Assembly (NCBI GenBank): GCA_003561815.1
Contig: PWVP01000118.1
Span: forward strand, 1-8,145
Direction: 5' to 3'
Length of the DNA stretch: 8,145 bases
Source of the DNA: Campylobacterota bacterium
Lineage (GTDB): Bacteria > Campylobacterota > Campylobacteria > Campylobacterales > SZUA-545
In this document: positions 1-6,783 of the stretch, piece after piece
How the letters are laid out: each line of letters opens with the position of its first letter
Numbering within the stretch: the first letter of the stretch is position 1
The notes under the pieces: generated by a model
Databases searched by the model: none
The model's input: only the letters and a program-made list of their open reading frames with translations
What the model was told of the DNA's origin: nothing
Translations under genes and position numbers: made by a program

Positions 1-140
1 AAAGAAAAGTCTCCATATATTTCACCAGATGTGTAGATACCACAGGAGGCCTGGTTATTTGAGAACCCGATATCCACTACGAACCATTTGTCAAGCTGCC
101 CTACATCCCCTGCTTCTCCGATCTTAAATCGTCCACCCAT
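1..140 (-). CDS. Hypothetical protein, N-terminal part only (runs off left edge)
   Basis: A minus-strand frame opens with ATG at 140-138 and stays open to the window edge, giving 46 residues that begin MGGRFKIGEAGDVGQLDKW. The start is well supported by an AAAGGAG ribosome binding site directly upstream (around 149-155). The stretch FVVDIGFSNNQASCGIY resembles a beta strand with an acidic residue at the start of an RNase H-like or nucleotide-binding fold, but this is too short for a family call. It lies 42 bases downstream of the toxin gene on the same strand, so it could be co-transcribed with the toxin-antitoxin pair. Its composition is AT-richer than its neighbours (about 45% GC by hand count) and uses codons such as GGA, TCA, ACA and GTA, which may mark it as acquired DNA. 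Function unknown. Confidence 0.6.
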   Translation of the reverse strand, partial: MGGRFKIGEAGDVGQLDKWFVVDIGFSNNQASCGIYTSGEIYGDFS

Positions 141-182
141 TAATCACTCCTTTGGTTGTGTAATCCCGATAGTGAGGGCTGC

Positions 183-482
183 TTACTTGTCGGGCGATTG
201 CCGCGCACTAAAGATATCGACCAGATGGACGCTCTGCTCCTCTGGTCGGTAGCGGTAGAGCACGAGCAGGTCGCCTCCGGCGCAGATGAGTTCTCGGTAG
301 GCGTTGTGGTGCGGGCTTTTGCGGCCCATCTCGGGCTGATGGGCGAGTCGCTCGATTGGGGTGAAAATCTCTCGATCAAAGAAGCGTTGCAGGGTCTCTT
401 CGGGTACGCCGCGCAGTTCGTAAAACCGTTTGACACCCTTTAGAGCGAACAAAAAGCCATGCGTGCGTCTTATTTGGGCCAC
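183..482 (-). CDS. RelE/ParE-family toxin of a type II toxin-antitoxin system
   Basis: Predicted 99-residue basic protein. The RelE/ParE fold is suggested by an N-terminal strand (GFLFALKG, 9-16), two helices (about 17-48), the short EMGR turn (51-54), YREL (62-65) and the C-terminal strands DLLVLYRYR (71-79) and VHLVDIFSARQ (85-95). Family members either cleave mRNA on the ribosome (RelE) or poison DNA gyrase (ParE); the sequence does not settle which. The start is GTG at 482, inside the end of the antitoxin gene: the two overlap by 13 bases in different frames, a usual arrangement that couples translation and keeps antitoxin in excess. No better in-frame start exists. Stop is TAA at 185-183. 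Expected to be held inactive by the protein encoded just upstream. Family call is fairly sure; target is unknown. Confidence 0.82.
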   Translation of the reverse strand: MAQIRRTHGFLFALKGVKRFYELRGVPEETLQRFFDREIFTPIERLAHQPEMGRKSPHHNAYRELICAGGDLLVLYRYRPEEQSVHLVDIFSARQSPDK

Positions 483-802
483 AGTGCGTTTCTAAGTGCG
501 GCGGTATCAAAAGGCGCTGTCGCCCCCAGCTCAATCTCCGCTTCTGCGGCGGCAATGCTTTGGGCCATCTCCTCTGTACTGTGGCCAGTGAGGAGCTGGC
601 GCACTTTTTTGAGCTCGGCCATCTCCTGCATCAGTGCTTCGTAGCGATCAAACCGCATCATCAGAAACTCCGGCTTGCCATCGTGTAGCACCACGGCTTT
701 GTCAATGGTGCGCTGGCGAAAACGGTCAAAAACCGCCTTGCTCTTTCGGGAGAGTTCAGTTGCGGTAATCATCTCATCTGACGAGTAGAGAAGGGCGCTC
801 AT
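470..802 (-). CDS. Phd/YefM-family antitoxin
   Basis: Predicted 110-residue protein, first gene of the toxin-antitoxin pair. Residues 12-59 (from ITATELSRKSKAVFDRF through FDRYEALMQE) fit the N-terminal Phd/YefM DNA-binding domain: the 'ATELSRKSKAVFD' segment, then a strand KAVVLHDGKPEFLMM and a helix. The rest (60-110) is a charged, Ala/Glu-rich tail expected to wrap and neutralise the toxin. I chose ATG at 802 because AAAGG at 813-809 then sits 6 bases upstream; an in-frame TTG at 808 would lie directly against that site. Such antitoxins repress their own promoter; the palindrome at 831-846 overlaps the likely -10 and is the obvious operator. The final codons TGG CCC AAA TAA contain the toxin's GTG start in another frame. 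Confidence 0.85.
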   Translation of the reverse strand: MSALLYSSDEMITATELSRKSKAVFDRFRQRTIDKAVVLHDGKPEFLMMRFDRYEALMQEMAELKKVRQLLTGHSTEEMAQSIAAAEAEIELGATAPFDTAALRNALWPK

Positions 803-830
803 CTTCAACCTTTTGTTTTAAATAGCACAA

Positions 831-846
831 TATAATGTGCATTATA
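831..846. promoter_or_regulatory. Palindromic operator with two opposed -10 hexamers
   Basis: The sequence TATAATGTGCATTATA has perfect 7-base arms around a TG centre. Each arm carries TATAAT: one reads on the plus strand (831-836, toward the YwbE-family gene) and one on the minus strand (846-841, toward the antitoxin). An overlapping second inverted repeat, GCACA-N6-TGTGC, occupies 825-840. The minus-strand -10 would start transcription near 834, about 32 bases before the antitoxin ATG. Position and symmetry fit an autoregulatory Phd/YefM-type operator. Neither direction shows a convincing -35. Promoter function is inferred. Confidence 0.5.
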
Positions 847-906
847 GCGCAACAAATGTTTGGTGCGATGCCCACTGTGTTAAAATCCGCCTATAAAAGG
901 CTTAAC

Positions 907-1182
907 ATGATCAATCGACTACTCGAACAGTTTGAAGAGGAGTTTGGCGCGAAAGCCGACACCCCGCCTTCCCAAGAGGCGCAGCGGCGATCGGCGATTA
1001 AGCCCGGAAGCAAAGTTGCCATTATCCAAAAGGCGCACCAGCGAAGCGGGCGAATCACCGAAGGGGTGGTGCGCGATCTGCTCACCAGCGCAGCGACCCA
1101 TCCACGGGGGATTAAGGTGCGGCTTGCCAGCGGCGAGGTGGGGCGGGTGCATCATCTGCTAGATCGTTCGGAGGCCACCTAA
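907..1182 (+). CDS. ywbE: YwbE-family small protein (DUF2196 / TIGR03833)
   Basis: Predicted 91-residue protein. The core matches the YwbE pattern as I know it: IKPGSKVAII (31-40), QRSGRITEGVVRDLLT (45-60), HPRGIKVRL (65-73) and GEVGRVHHLL (76-85). That segment is a small beta-rich domain of about 60 residues; the family has no established function. The first 30 residues form a charged, probably helical extension (LLEQFEEEFGAK) absent from the short Bacillus-type form. I chose ATG at 907 because AAAGG at 896-900 lies 6 bases upstream; an upstream in-frame ATG at 835 would add 24 unlikely residues overlapping the promoter region. Transcription is divergent from the toxin-antitoxin pair. A possible -10 TAAAAT is at 881-886. 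Family call is good; the role is unknown. Confidence 0.85.
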   Translation: MINRLLEQFEEEFGAKADTPPSQEAQRRSAIKPGSKVAIIQKAHQRSGRITEGVVRDLLTSAATHPRGIKVRLASGEVGRVHHLLDRSEAT

Positions 1183-1460
1183 ACTGCGTCTGTGTAAATG
1201 TATTGCGATCCATTTATTAAGATGATATAGCTGGATTCCGATACATAGCGGTATGGCGATGAACGCAGGACACCGGCTGTTGAGATCGGCGGCCCAAACA
1301 AAACCGCCCGTCAGATCAAAAACGAGGCAGCAGGGTACCTTGCACTCGATCAGATCGAACACGGCATCGGCCGGAAGATTCCGCTTTGGCTCTTTGGGTT
1401 TTTATACTAGTGGCTTGTTGCCCTAAGGCGGTTTTCTATATTGGTCCGAGGCGGGGTGCA
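1183..1460. other. Intergenic region with possible gene remnant
   Basis: This gap separates the convergent 3' ends of the YwbE-family and hydrolase genes. Bases 1195-1235 are AT-rich; 1255-1395 is GC-rich and looks once coding. On the minus strand a frame is open from a TAA near 1404 to a stop at 1159, reading through PADAVFDLIECKVPCC and LVFDLTGGFVWAADL, but it has only a GTG (1362) without a ribosome binding site and runs 24 bases into the YwbE-family gene. The plus strand is also open from about 1252 to 1410 (ending with RKIPLWLFGFLY and TAG) without a start codon. I recognise neither product. A decayed fragment is possible; no intact gene is supported and no strong terminator is seen. Confidence 0.3.
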
Positions 1461-2264
1461 TCACTCCAGAAAACGCCTAAGCCCTTCGATGTAGTGCGTC
1501 TGGCTGACCAGGAAGCCGTCGTTGTGGCCGCCTTTTAGCTCCAGCGTGGCGGCATCGGGTCTGATGGTGCGTAGGCGTTCGTGGTGGCTAAAGGGGATAA
1601 TCTCATCTTCGCGGCTGTGAATCAGTAGTAGCGGTTCGTTGATTGCGCCTAGATGCCTAGCCGTTTCGTGCGGATGGCGTAAAAGCGCACGAACCGGCAG
1701 CCACGGATAGATTTCCGATCCCAGATCCGCAGCGGAGGTAAAGGCCGACTCTAAGATCACCGCTGCCGGTTTGGCCGGGGTGTTCGCCGCCAGCTCGGCC
1801 GCCACCGCTGCGCCTAGCGATCGGCCAAAGAGTACGATTTGTGCGGGCGAAATGCCCCGCTCCTGCGTGAGATAATCCCACGCCGCCTGAGCATCACGCA
1901 TCAGCCCGCTGTGGCCGGGGCGGCCACCGCTGAGCCCATAACCGCGATAATCCACAATCAGCACATTGAGCCCGAGCCCATGAAAGATCCGGATCGATTC
2001 GAGCCGGTGAGAGAGGTTGCCCGCATTGCCGTGAAAAAAGAGCAGGGTGCCTTCACCGTTTGCGGGGATAAACCAGCCGTGAAGCCGTACGCCGTCACTG
2101 GTGTGCAGCGTAAGATCTTCGTACGCTAGTCCGATCGCTTCGGGGGTGGCGATCAGTGTCTTGTGCGGCATGTAGAGTAGCCGCCCCTGCATGAAAAAGA
2201 GCAGCAGCACCAGCAGCAGATAGCCCCCCGCCAGCGTGGCGATGAGCGTGCCTAGACTCTGCAT
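1461..2264 (-). CDS. Membrane-anchored alpha/beta hydrolase (COG1073, BEM46/ABHD13-like)
   Basis: Predicted 267-residue serine hydrolase. An N-terminal hydrophobic segment (about residues 8-25, GGYLLLVLLLFF) acts as a signal anchor. Then come HGNAGN (78-83, oxyanion-hole strand), DYRGYGLSGG (105-114), the nucleophile elbow GRSLG with Ser149, the acid loop HSREDEIIP with Asp220, and GGHNDGF with His247, a complete catalytic triad. Length is typical of the BEM46/YfhR/ABHD13 group. Substrate is not predictable; acyl-ester or thioester hydrolysis at the membrane is plausible. ATG at 2264 overlaps the previous gene's TGA as TGATG; a GTG at 2267 would add one residue. GGAG at 2283-2280 is 15 bases from the ATG, so translation is probably coupled to the upstream gene. 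Last gene of the minus-strand cluster. Confidence 0.88.
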   Translation of the reverse strand: MQSLGTLIATLAGGYLLLVLLLFFMQGRLLYMPHKTLIATPEAIGLAYEDLTLHTSDGVRLHGWFIPANGEGTLLFFHGNAGNLSHRLESIRIFHGLGLNVLIVDYRGYGLSGGRPGHSGLMRDAQAAWDYLTQERGISPAQIVLFGRSLGAAVAAELAANTPAKPAAVILESAFTSAADLGSEIYPWLPVRALLRHPHETARHLGAINEPLLLIHSREDEIIPFSHHERLRTIRPDAATLELKGGHNDGFLVSQTHYIEGLRRFLE

Positions 2265-2917
2265 CACTGGCAGCGCGCACTCCAGTTTAGCGTCAGACTA
2301 AACGGCTCCTCGGAGTTAAGCGGCTCGTGGGTCTCTGTCTGCATCATCCGCACAGCACCAGCTGGCGTGCGCATCGGCTCAAGGCGCAGCTCATGGAGCT
2401 GACACTGGCGCTGGGCAAACTGTTCGGCCAGTGCGCTCAGCCGCCGGGTGGCCCAGCCGATCGCCTCTTGTTCGAGTCGATTCTGGGCATCGAGTCTCTG
2501 GCGGGTTGAGACCGTGCGTTTGGGTGGCGAGAGGGTCAGGGTGCCCTCAAACCGCTCAGCCGCCTCGCGTGAGCGGACAATCAGTCGATCGATCCCCTCC
2601 GCATCACCACTCTCGCAGCGCAGGTCGATGGTGGCGATAAAGCCGATGCGTTCGCTCCGCCCCTCGCGGTGCCGATACTCAGGCCGCAGACCGATACCGC
2701 CGCCGCTACAGAGGCTTGAAGCGTTTGTGAGCATCTTGATCGCCTCCTGGGCGTGACTCTGGGCGTTTCGACTCTGTTCGTGGCGAAAATCCAGCACCAG
2801 CCGCGTGGCGATCCGATCGGGCACCAGAGTGGTCTCGAAAGTGTGCGAAAAGTGCAAAAGCGTCTCCTCAGCCCACACAAACAGAAAGGCCGCCAATAAA
2901 AGCACAAAAGGTTTCAT
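2264..2917 (-). CDS. Exported SIMPL-domain (DUF541)-like periplasmic protein
   Basis: Predicted 217-residue protein. Residues 1-16 (MKPFVLLLAAFLFVWA) form a signal peptide with likely cleavage after WA. The mature part follows the SIMPL/DUF541 pattern: a first strand with VPDRIATRLVLDF (32-44), a helix with the A-rich EAIKMLTNASSL, a glycine turn and tyrosine/arginine strand (GGGIGLRPEYRHREGRSERIGFIATIDLRC, summarised at 72-101), helices rich in Ala/Arg (about 137-169), and a final strand LTLNWSARC. There are four cysteines, C70, C101, C172 and C216, an even number compatible with periplasmic disulfides. SIMPL proteins are linked to envelope or oxidative-stress functions, but no biochemical role is general. 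ATG at 2917 has only a distant GAGGGG; 39 bases separate it from the DUF2325 gene. Family call is moderate, from pattern only. Confidence 0.65.
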   Translation of the reverse strand: MKPFVLLLAAFLFVWAEETLLHFSHTFETTLVPDRIATRLVLDFRHEQSRNAQSHAQEAIKMLTNASSLCSGGGIGLRPEYRHREGRSERIGFIATIDLRCESGDAEGIDRLIVRSREAAERFEGTLTLSPPKRTVSTRQRLDAQNRLEQEAIGWATRRLSALAEQFAQRQCQLHELRLEPMRTPAGAVRMMQTETHEPLNSEEPFSLTLNWSARCQ

Positions 2918-2956
2918 ACCGGTCAGTATGCCCCTCGCGGGCTTAAAACCTTATGC

Positions 2957-3238
2957 TTAAAGCCCCATTCGATCGAGCGCACACGCCACGCAGGCGACAC
3001 TTCGTTTGGCGCAGACCACCGGAATACCGGCTTTTTTGGCCTCTTTTTTCAGATGGTTCATGGCGTTGTGGTTGAGAAAATCGGTGAGCATCACCACACA
3101 CTCGGTGCACTCGGGGATGCCCCGTTTGTGGGCGTGGGTCTTTCGCATATCCCAGTGGTCGATCTTATCTGCCCCGCGATCAGCCAGTATCTTGCGGATC
3201 GGTTCGATACGATCGCCACCCACTAGAAGGTAGGCCAT
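2957..3238 (-). CDS. DUF2325-family small cytosolic protein, cysteine-rich
   Basis: Predicted 93-residue protein. The DUF2325 layout is visible: N-terminal strand and turn YLLVGGDR (3-10), helix IEPIRKILADRGADKIDHWD, then IPECTECVVMLTDFLNHNAMNHLKKEAKKAGIPVV summarised at 41-75 (strand, the LTDFLNHN motif, helix, strand), and an ending RSVACVACALDRM. It has five cysteines: a C44-X2-C47 pair, C76, and a C83-X2-C86 pair, which could bind a metal or an iron-sulfur cluster. No function is established for the family. The start is secure: AAAGGAG lies at 3251-3245, a normal distance upstream of ATG at 3238. First gene of a three-gene minus-strand cluster with the SIMPL-like protein and hydrolase, and divergent from metH. 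A Fur-box-like palindrome at 3255-3269 falls 17 bases upstream of the start codon. Confidence 0.82.
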   Translation of the reverse strand: MAYLLVGGDRIEPIRKILADRGADKIDHWDMRKTHAHKRGIPECTECVVMLTDFLNHNAMNHLKKEAKKAGIPVVCAKRSVACVACALDRMGL

Positions 3239-3254
3239 CTCGTCTCCTTTAAAC

Positions 3255-3269
3255 TGATAATCGTTATCG
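3255..3269. promoter_or_regulatory. Candidate Fur box
   Basis: The 15-mer TGATAATCGTTATCG matches the 7-1-7 Fur consensus TGATAATNATTATCA at 12 of the 14 defined positions and contains perfect GATAA/TTATC arms. It sits just upstream of the DUF2325 ribosome binding site, where a bound repressor would block initiation. The metH -10 is 56 bases away on the other strand, so an effect there is less likely. That Fur is the protein that binds is inferred. Confidence 0.5.
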
Positions 3270-3300
3270 TATTTAGATCAAGCTTAGAGTCCGTTGAAAT

Positions 3301-3330
3301 TTCACCGCTTTTTAGCGCTTTTGCTACAAT
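3301..3330 (+). promoter_or_regulatory. Probable metH promoter
   Basis: A -10-like TACAAT is at 3325-3330, in the context GCTACAAT preceded by the T-rich TTTTTAGCGCTTTTG. This is the pattern of vegetative promoters in Campylobacterota, which rely on an extended -10 and an upstream T-rich periodic region more than on a -35. Predicted start is near 3337, giving a leader of about 20 bases before the metH ATG, too short for a riboswitch. Confidence 0.5.
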
Positions 3331-3357
3331 GTCGTATCCAGAACCTAATAGGCTCCT

Positions 3358-6300
3358 ATGAAAACACTAAATGAATTAATCAACGAACGATATCTGATTT
3401 TAGACGGTGCGATGGGCACGGAGATCCAGTCGATCGAGGTGCCCCAAAGCGCCTGGCCCGAGGCGATCGGGTGCAATGAGCTGCTCAACGCGACCGCGCC
3501 GGAGATCATCGGGGCTATCCACCGCGCCTTTTTGGAGGCGGGGGCGGATATTCTCAAAGCCAACACCTTCGGCTGTCTGCCCTGGGTGCTCGATGAGTTT
3601 GCGCTCGGCCACCGTACCCGTGAGCTCACCCGTGCGGGTGTGGCGGTGGCTAAAGCGGCCTGCGAGGCGTACACCACGCCGGATAAACCCCGCTTGGTGG
3701 CCGCATCACTCGGGCCGGGGACGAAGCTGCCGAGTTTGGGGCATATCGATTTCGAAAGCATGGCCGCGGGCTATGAAGAGGCGGCGCTGGGCGCGATCGA
3801 GGGCGGGGCAGATCTGCTGCTTTTGGAGACCTGTCAGGATCCGCTCCAGATCAAAGCGGCGCTTTTTGGGCTGGAGGCGGCTTTTGAAGGGTCGCAAAAG
3901 CGACTGCCGGTGATGGTCTCGGCCACCATCGAAACCGGCGGTGCGATGCTGATCGGCACCAGTGCGGCGACTCTGGCGGCGATTTTGGCTCCCTATGATC
4001 TCTTCTCTTTAGGGCTTAACTGCGGCATGGGTCCCGATGATGTGGCCGAGCATATCGAGTCGCTTAGTCGCCACTATGACAGCGCGATCAGCCTGCACAC
4101 CAACGCCGGTCTGCCGTGCAATGAAGGCGGCTGCACCGTCTATCCGATGGGGCCTGAGGAGTTTGCCACGCTGCAGGCGAAGCTGGCCTCTCTGCCCGGT
4201 GTGCGGATTCTCGGCGGTTGCTGCGGAACCACGCCAGCACATATCGCTGCACTGAGTAGGGCGCTGGCGGATCAGCAGCCTAAAGCGGCCACCGGCAAAC
4301 GCCCCGATGCGCTCGCTTCGCTCTTTAGTTTTCATCCGCTTAAAAGCGAGAAGCTCTTTCTCATCGGCGAGCGGGCCAACGCCACCGGCTCCAAAGCGTT
4401 TCGTGAGCTTTTGACCGCCGGGGATTATGAGGCGACCTTGAGTGTGGCCAGCGAGCAGGTGCGCGCCGGTGCGCACGGTTTGGATGTGAGTGTGGGGTTT
4501 GCCGGGCGCGATGAGCTTAGCGACATGGCCGCAGTGGTGGGGCTCTATGCCCAGAAGACACCGCTGCCTTTGATGGTGGATTCGACTGTGCCTGCGGCGA
4601 TCGAGGTGGGATTGCGCCAGATCGGCGGTCGGGCGATTGTGAATTCGGCCAATCTTGAGGAGGGTGAAGAGCGCTTTATCGCCATCGCCAAACTGGCCAA
4701 AACCTACGGCGCGGCGCTGGTCTGCTTAGCGATCGACGAAACGGGGATGGCCAAAACGGTCGAACAGAAGCTGGCCGTGGCCGATCGGATGCTTGAACTG
4801 GCGCTATCGGTGGGGCTAAAAAAGCGCGATCTGGTCTTTGATCTGCTCACCTTTACCATCGCCAGTGGCGATAGCGACTATGTCACCGCCGCAGTGGATA
4901 CGATCGAAGCGATCCGCGCTTTGGAGGCCAAACACCCCGAGGTGGGCACGGTGCTGGGGGTGAGCAATGTCTCCTTTGGTCTCAAGGGGATTGGCCGCGA
5001 GTATCTTAACGCGGTCTTTTTGCACCATGCCCGCGAGGCGGGCTTAAGTATGGGGATCGTCAATGTGCGTCAGCTGATCGCCATCGAGGCGATCGAACCG
5101 GATGCGCTGGCGCTGTGCGAGGATCTGATCTTTAATCGTCGTAGTGATGCGCTGAGCCGATTTATGGCGCACTTCGCGGCTAAGGCGGGGCAGAAGCCAG
5201 CCGAAAAAAGAGCGATCAGTGACGATCTGCCGCTGCCTGAGAGGCTTGCGCAGCTTCTCATCGAAGGCGAAAAACCCGCGATGCTCAAACTGCTGCCCGA
5301 AGCGAGAGCGCAGATCGCGCCAGAAAGGATCGTTAATGAGATCCTCATCGGCGCGATGAAAGAGGTGGGCGAACGCTTTGGGGATGGGCGGATGCAGCTG
5401 CCCTTTGTGTTGCAGTCTGCGGAGGTGATGAAAGCGGCGGTCGATTTTCTCGCCCCCTACCTGCCCAAAAAAGAGGGGGGCCAGAAGCTAAAACTGGTAC
5501 TGGGCACCGTCAAAGGGGATGTGCACGATGTGGGCAAAAATCTGGTGGATATTATCCTCTCAAACAACGGTTTTGAGGTGATCAATATCGGTATCAAGGC
5601 TGGCTTAGAGCAGTTTTTAGAGGCGCTGGAAAACCACAAAGCCGATGCGATCGGCATGAGCGGCCTGCTGGTGAAGTCCACCCAGGTGATGCAGGAGAAT
5701 CTCAAAGCGATGCAGGAGCGCGGTATCCGTGTGCCGGTTTTGCTCGGTGGCGCGGCGCTCAATCAGCGTTTTGTGGATGAGTATTGCCAGAGTGTTTATG
5801 ACGCGCCGGTGGTCTTTTGCCGTGACGCTTTCGATGGGGTGCGCGCTCTGGGTGAACACGCCGCAGGCACGCTCGAAAGAAGCACCGCATCTAAAGCGGC
5901 TGCCGCGCAGGCGACCCAAACACCATCACCCCAACCGGCGATCGAGCGGCTGCCCACCGAAATGCCCCGCACCGTCACGCCACCCACGCCCCCCTTTTGG
6001 GGTCGGCGTGAAATGAACCTCGATCCGGCGCTGGTTTTTGAGTGGGTGGATGAGAAGCTGCTCTTTAAAACCCGCTGGGGGTATGGCAAAAAGGGTGAAA
6101 AGAGCTACGGGCAAATGCTCGAAAGCGAGATCCGCCCCCACTATGAGCGGCTGAAAAAGCAGCTGTTAGCCGAGGGGCTGTTTAAACCGGTGGCGCTTTA
6201 TGGCTACCATCCGGTACGGCGGGATAACCGGACATTGGTTATTCTGGATGAGGATGGCCGGGAGGCGATCGGCCAGATGGTGTTTCCCCGTCAGGCTAAA

Positions 6301-6750
6301 GCGCCCCACCGCGCACTCAGTGATTACTTCAATCCAGACATGGATGTGGCCGGTTTTCTGGTGGCCAGTGCCGGGGGAGAGCTCGATGACTACGCGCGAT
6401 CGCTCTTTGAGGATCACCGCTATCATGAGTATCATCTACTTAGCGGCCTGGCCGGTGAGTTGGCCGAGGCGACGGCGGAGATTCTGCATAAACAGATGCG
6501 TATTGAGCTGGGTATCACCGAAAACGAGAGCGCCGATCTTAAAGCCGTACAGACACGGGGTTATCACGGCAAACGGTACGCACCGGGTTATCCCGCGTGC
6601 CCCGATCTGGCGCTTAATCGTGTGATTTTTGATCGGCTCAAGCCCGAAGAGAGGGGGGTGGTATTAACCGAGAGTGATCAGATCGCCCCGGAGGCCTCCA
6701 CCTGTGCACTGGTAGTGCACCACCCCGAGGCGAGTTATTACGCGCCTTAG
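3358..6750 (+). CDS. metH: Cobalamin-dependent methionine synthase
   Basis: Predicted 1130 residues, somewhat shorter than E. coli MetH (1227). It transfers a methyl group from 5-methyltetrahydrofolate via cob(I)alamin to homocysteine, giving methionine and tetrahydrofolate in the cytosol. All modules are present: homocysteine domain (about 1-305) with zinc ligands C222 (GLNCGMGP) and C288/C289 (GGCCGTT); pterin-binding domain (about 325-600) opening with LIGERANATGSKAFRE; helical cap (about 625-705); B12-binding domain (about 710-835) with GDVHDVGKN, H723 being the lower cobalt ligand; and the reactivation/SAM domain (about 875-1130) with RYAPGYPACP (1073-1082) and the ending ALVVHHPEASYY. 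An Ala/Thr/Pro-rich linker spans about 838-872. ATG at 3358 has a modest AGG at 3350-3352. Single gene with its own promoter, divergent from the DUF2325 gene and convergent with the cytochrome gene. Confidence 0.98.
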   Translation: MKTLNELINERYLILDGAMGTEIQSIEVPQSAWPEAIGCNELLNATAPEIIGAIHRAFLEAGADILKANTFGCLPWVLDEFALGHRTRELTRAGVAVAKAACEAYTTPDKPRLVAASLGPGTKLPSLGHIDFESMAAGYEEAALGAIEGGADLLLLETCQDPLQIKAALFGLEAAFEGSQKRLPVMVSATIETGGAMLIGTSAATLAAILAPYDLFSLGLNCGMGPDDVAEHIESLSRHYDSAISLHTNAGLPCNEGGCTVYPMGPEEFATLQAKLASLPGVRILGGCCGTTPAHIAALSRALADQQPKAATGKRPDALASLFSFHPLKSEKLFLIGERANATGSKAFRELLTAGDYEATLSVASEQVRAGAHGLDVSVGFAGRDELSDMAAVVGLYAQKTPLPLMVDSTVPAAIEVGLRQIGGRAIVNSANLEEGEERFIAIAKLAKTYGAALVCLAIDETGMAKTVEQKLAVADRMLELALSVGLKKRDLVFDLLTFTIASGDSDYVTAAVDTIEAIRALEAKHPEVGTVLGVSNVSFGLKGIGREYLNAVFLHHAREAGLSMGIVNVRQLIAIEAIEPDALALCEDLIFNRRSDALSRFMAHFAAKAGQKPAEKRAISDDLPLPERLAQLLIEGEKPAMLKLLPEARAQIAPERIVNEILIGAMKEVGERFGDGRMQLPFVLQSAEVMKAAVDFLAPYLPKKEGGQKLKLVLGTVKGDVHDVGKNLVDIILSNNGFEVINIGIKAGLEQFLEALENHKADAIGMSGLLVKSTQVMQENLKAMQERGIRVPVLLGGAALNQRFVDEYCQSVYDAPVVFCRDAFDGVRALGEHAAGTLERSTASKAAAAQATQTPSPQPAIERLPTEMPRTVTPPTPPFWGRREMNLDPALVFEWVDEKLLFKTRWGYGKKGEKSYGQMLESEIRPHYERLKKQLLAEGLFKPVALYGYHPVRRDNRTLVILDEDGREAIGQMVFPRQAKAPHRALSDYFNPDMDVAGFLVASAGGELDDYARSLFEDHRYHEYHLLSGLAGELAEATAEILHKQMRIELGITENESADLKAVQTRGYHGKRYAPGYPACPDLALNRVIFDRLKPEERGVVLTESDQIAPEASTCALVVHHPEASYYAP

Positions 6751-6770
6751 CCCCGCCTGATTCGGCGGGG
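6751..6770. terminator. GC-rich hairpin between convergent metH and cytochrome gene
   Basis: CCCCGCC (6751-6757), a 6-base loop TGATTC and GGCGGGG (6764-6770) form a perfect 7-bp stem starting at the base after the metH stop codon. No T-run follows on either strand, so it is an imperfect intrinsic terminator. Its place between two convergent genes, with only 33 bases separating their stops, makes a bidirectional termination or mRNA-end protection role plausible. Confidence 0.55.
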
Positions 6771-6783
6771 TGTATCGCGCCGT

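Noticed and set aside
1411..1435. Possible intrinsic terminator GCC-CTAA-GGC followed by GGTTTT
   Set aside because: The stem is only 3 bp and the T-run is short; not convincing for either convergent gene.
2448..2756. Plus-strand open frames opposite the SIMPL-like gene
   Set aside because: Composition is typical of antisense to GC-rich coding sequence (Arg/Ser/Pro-rich), with no start signal.
3331..3357. Possible cobalamin or SAM riboswitch ahead of metH
   Set aside because: The predicted leader is only about 20 bases and the whole gap to the divergent gene is 119 bases, with no B12-box or SAM-type helices.
3345..3761. 138-codon open frame on the minus strand opposite metH, and other long antisense frames across 3400-6625
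   Set aside because: They mirror the strong codon bias of metH, have no ribosome binding sites and give Ser/Arg/Ala-rich sequences without domains.
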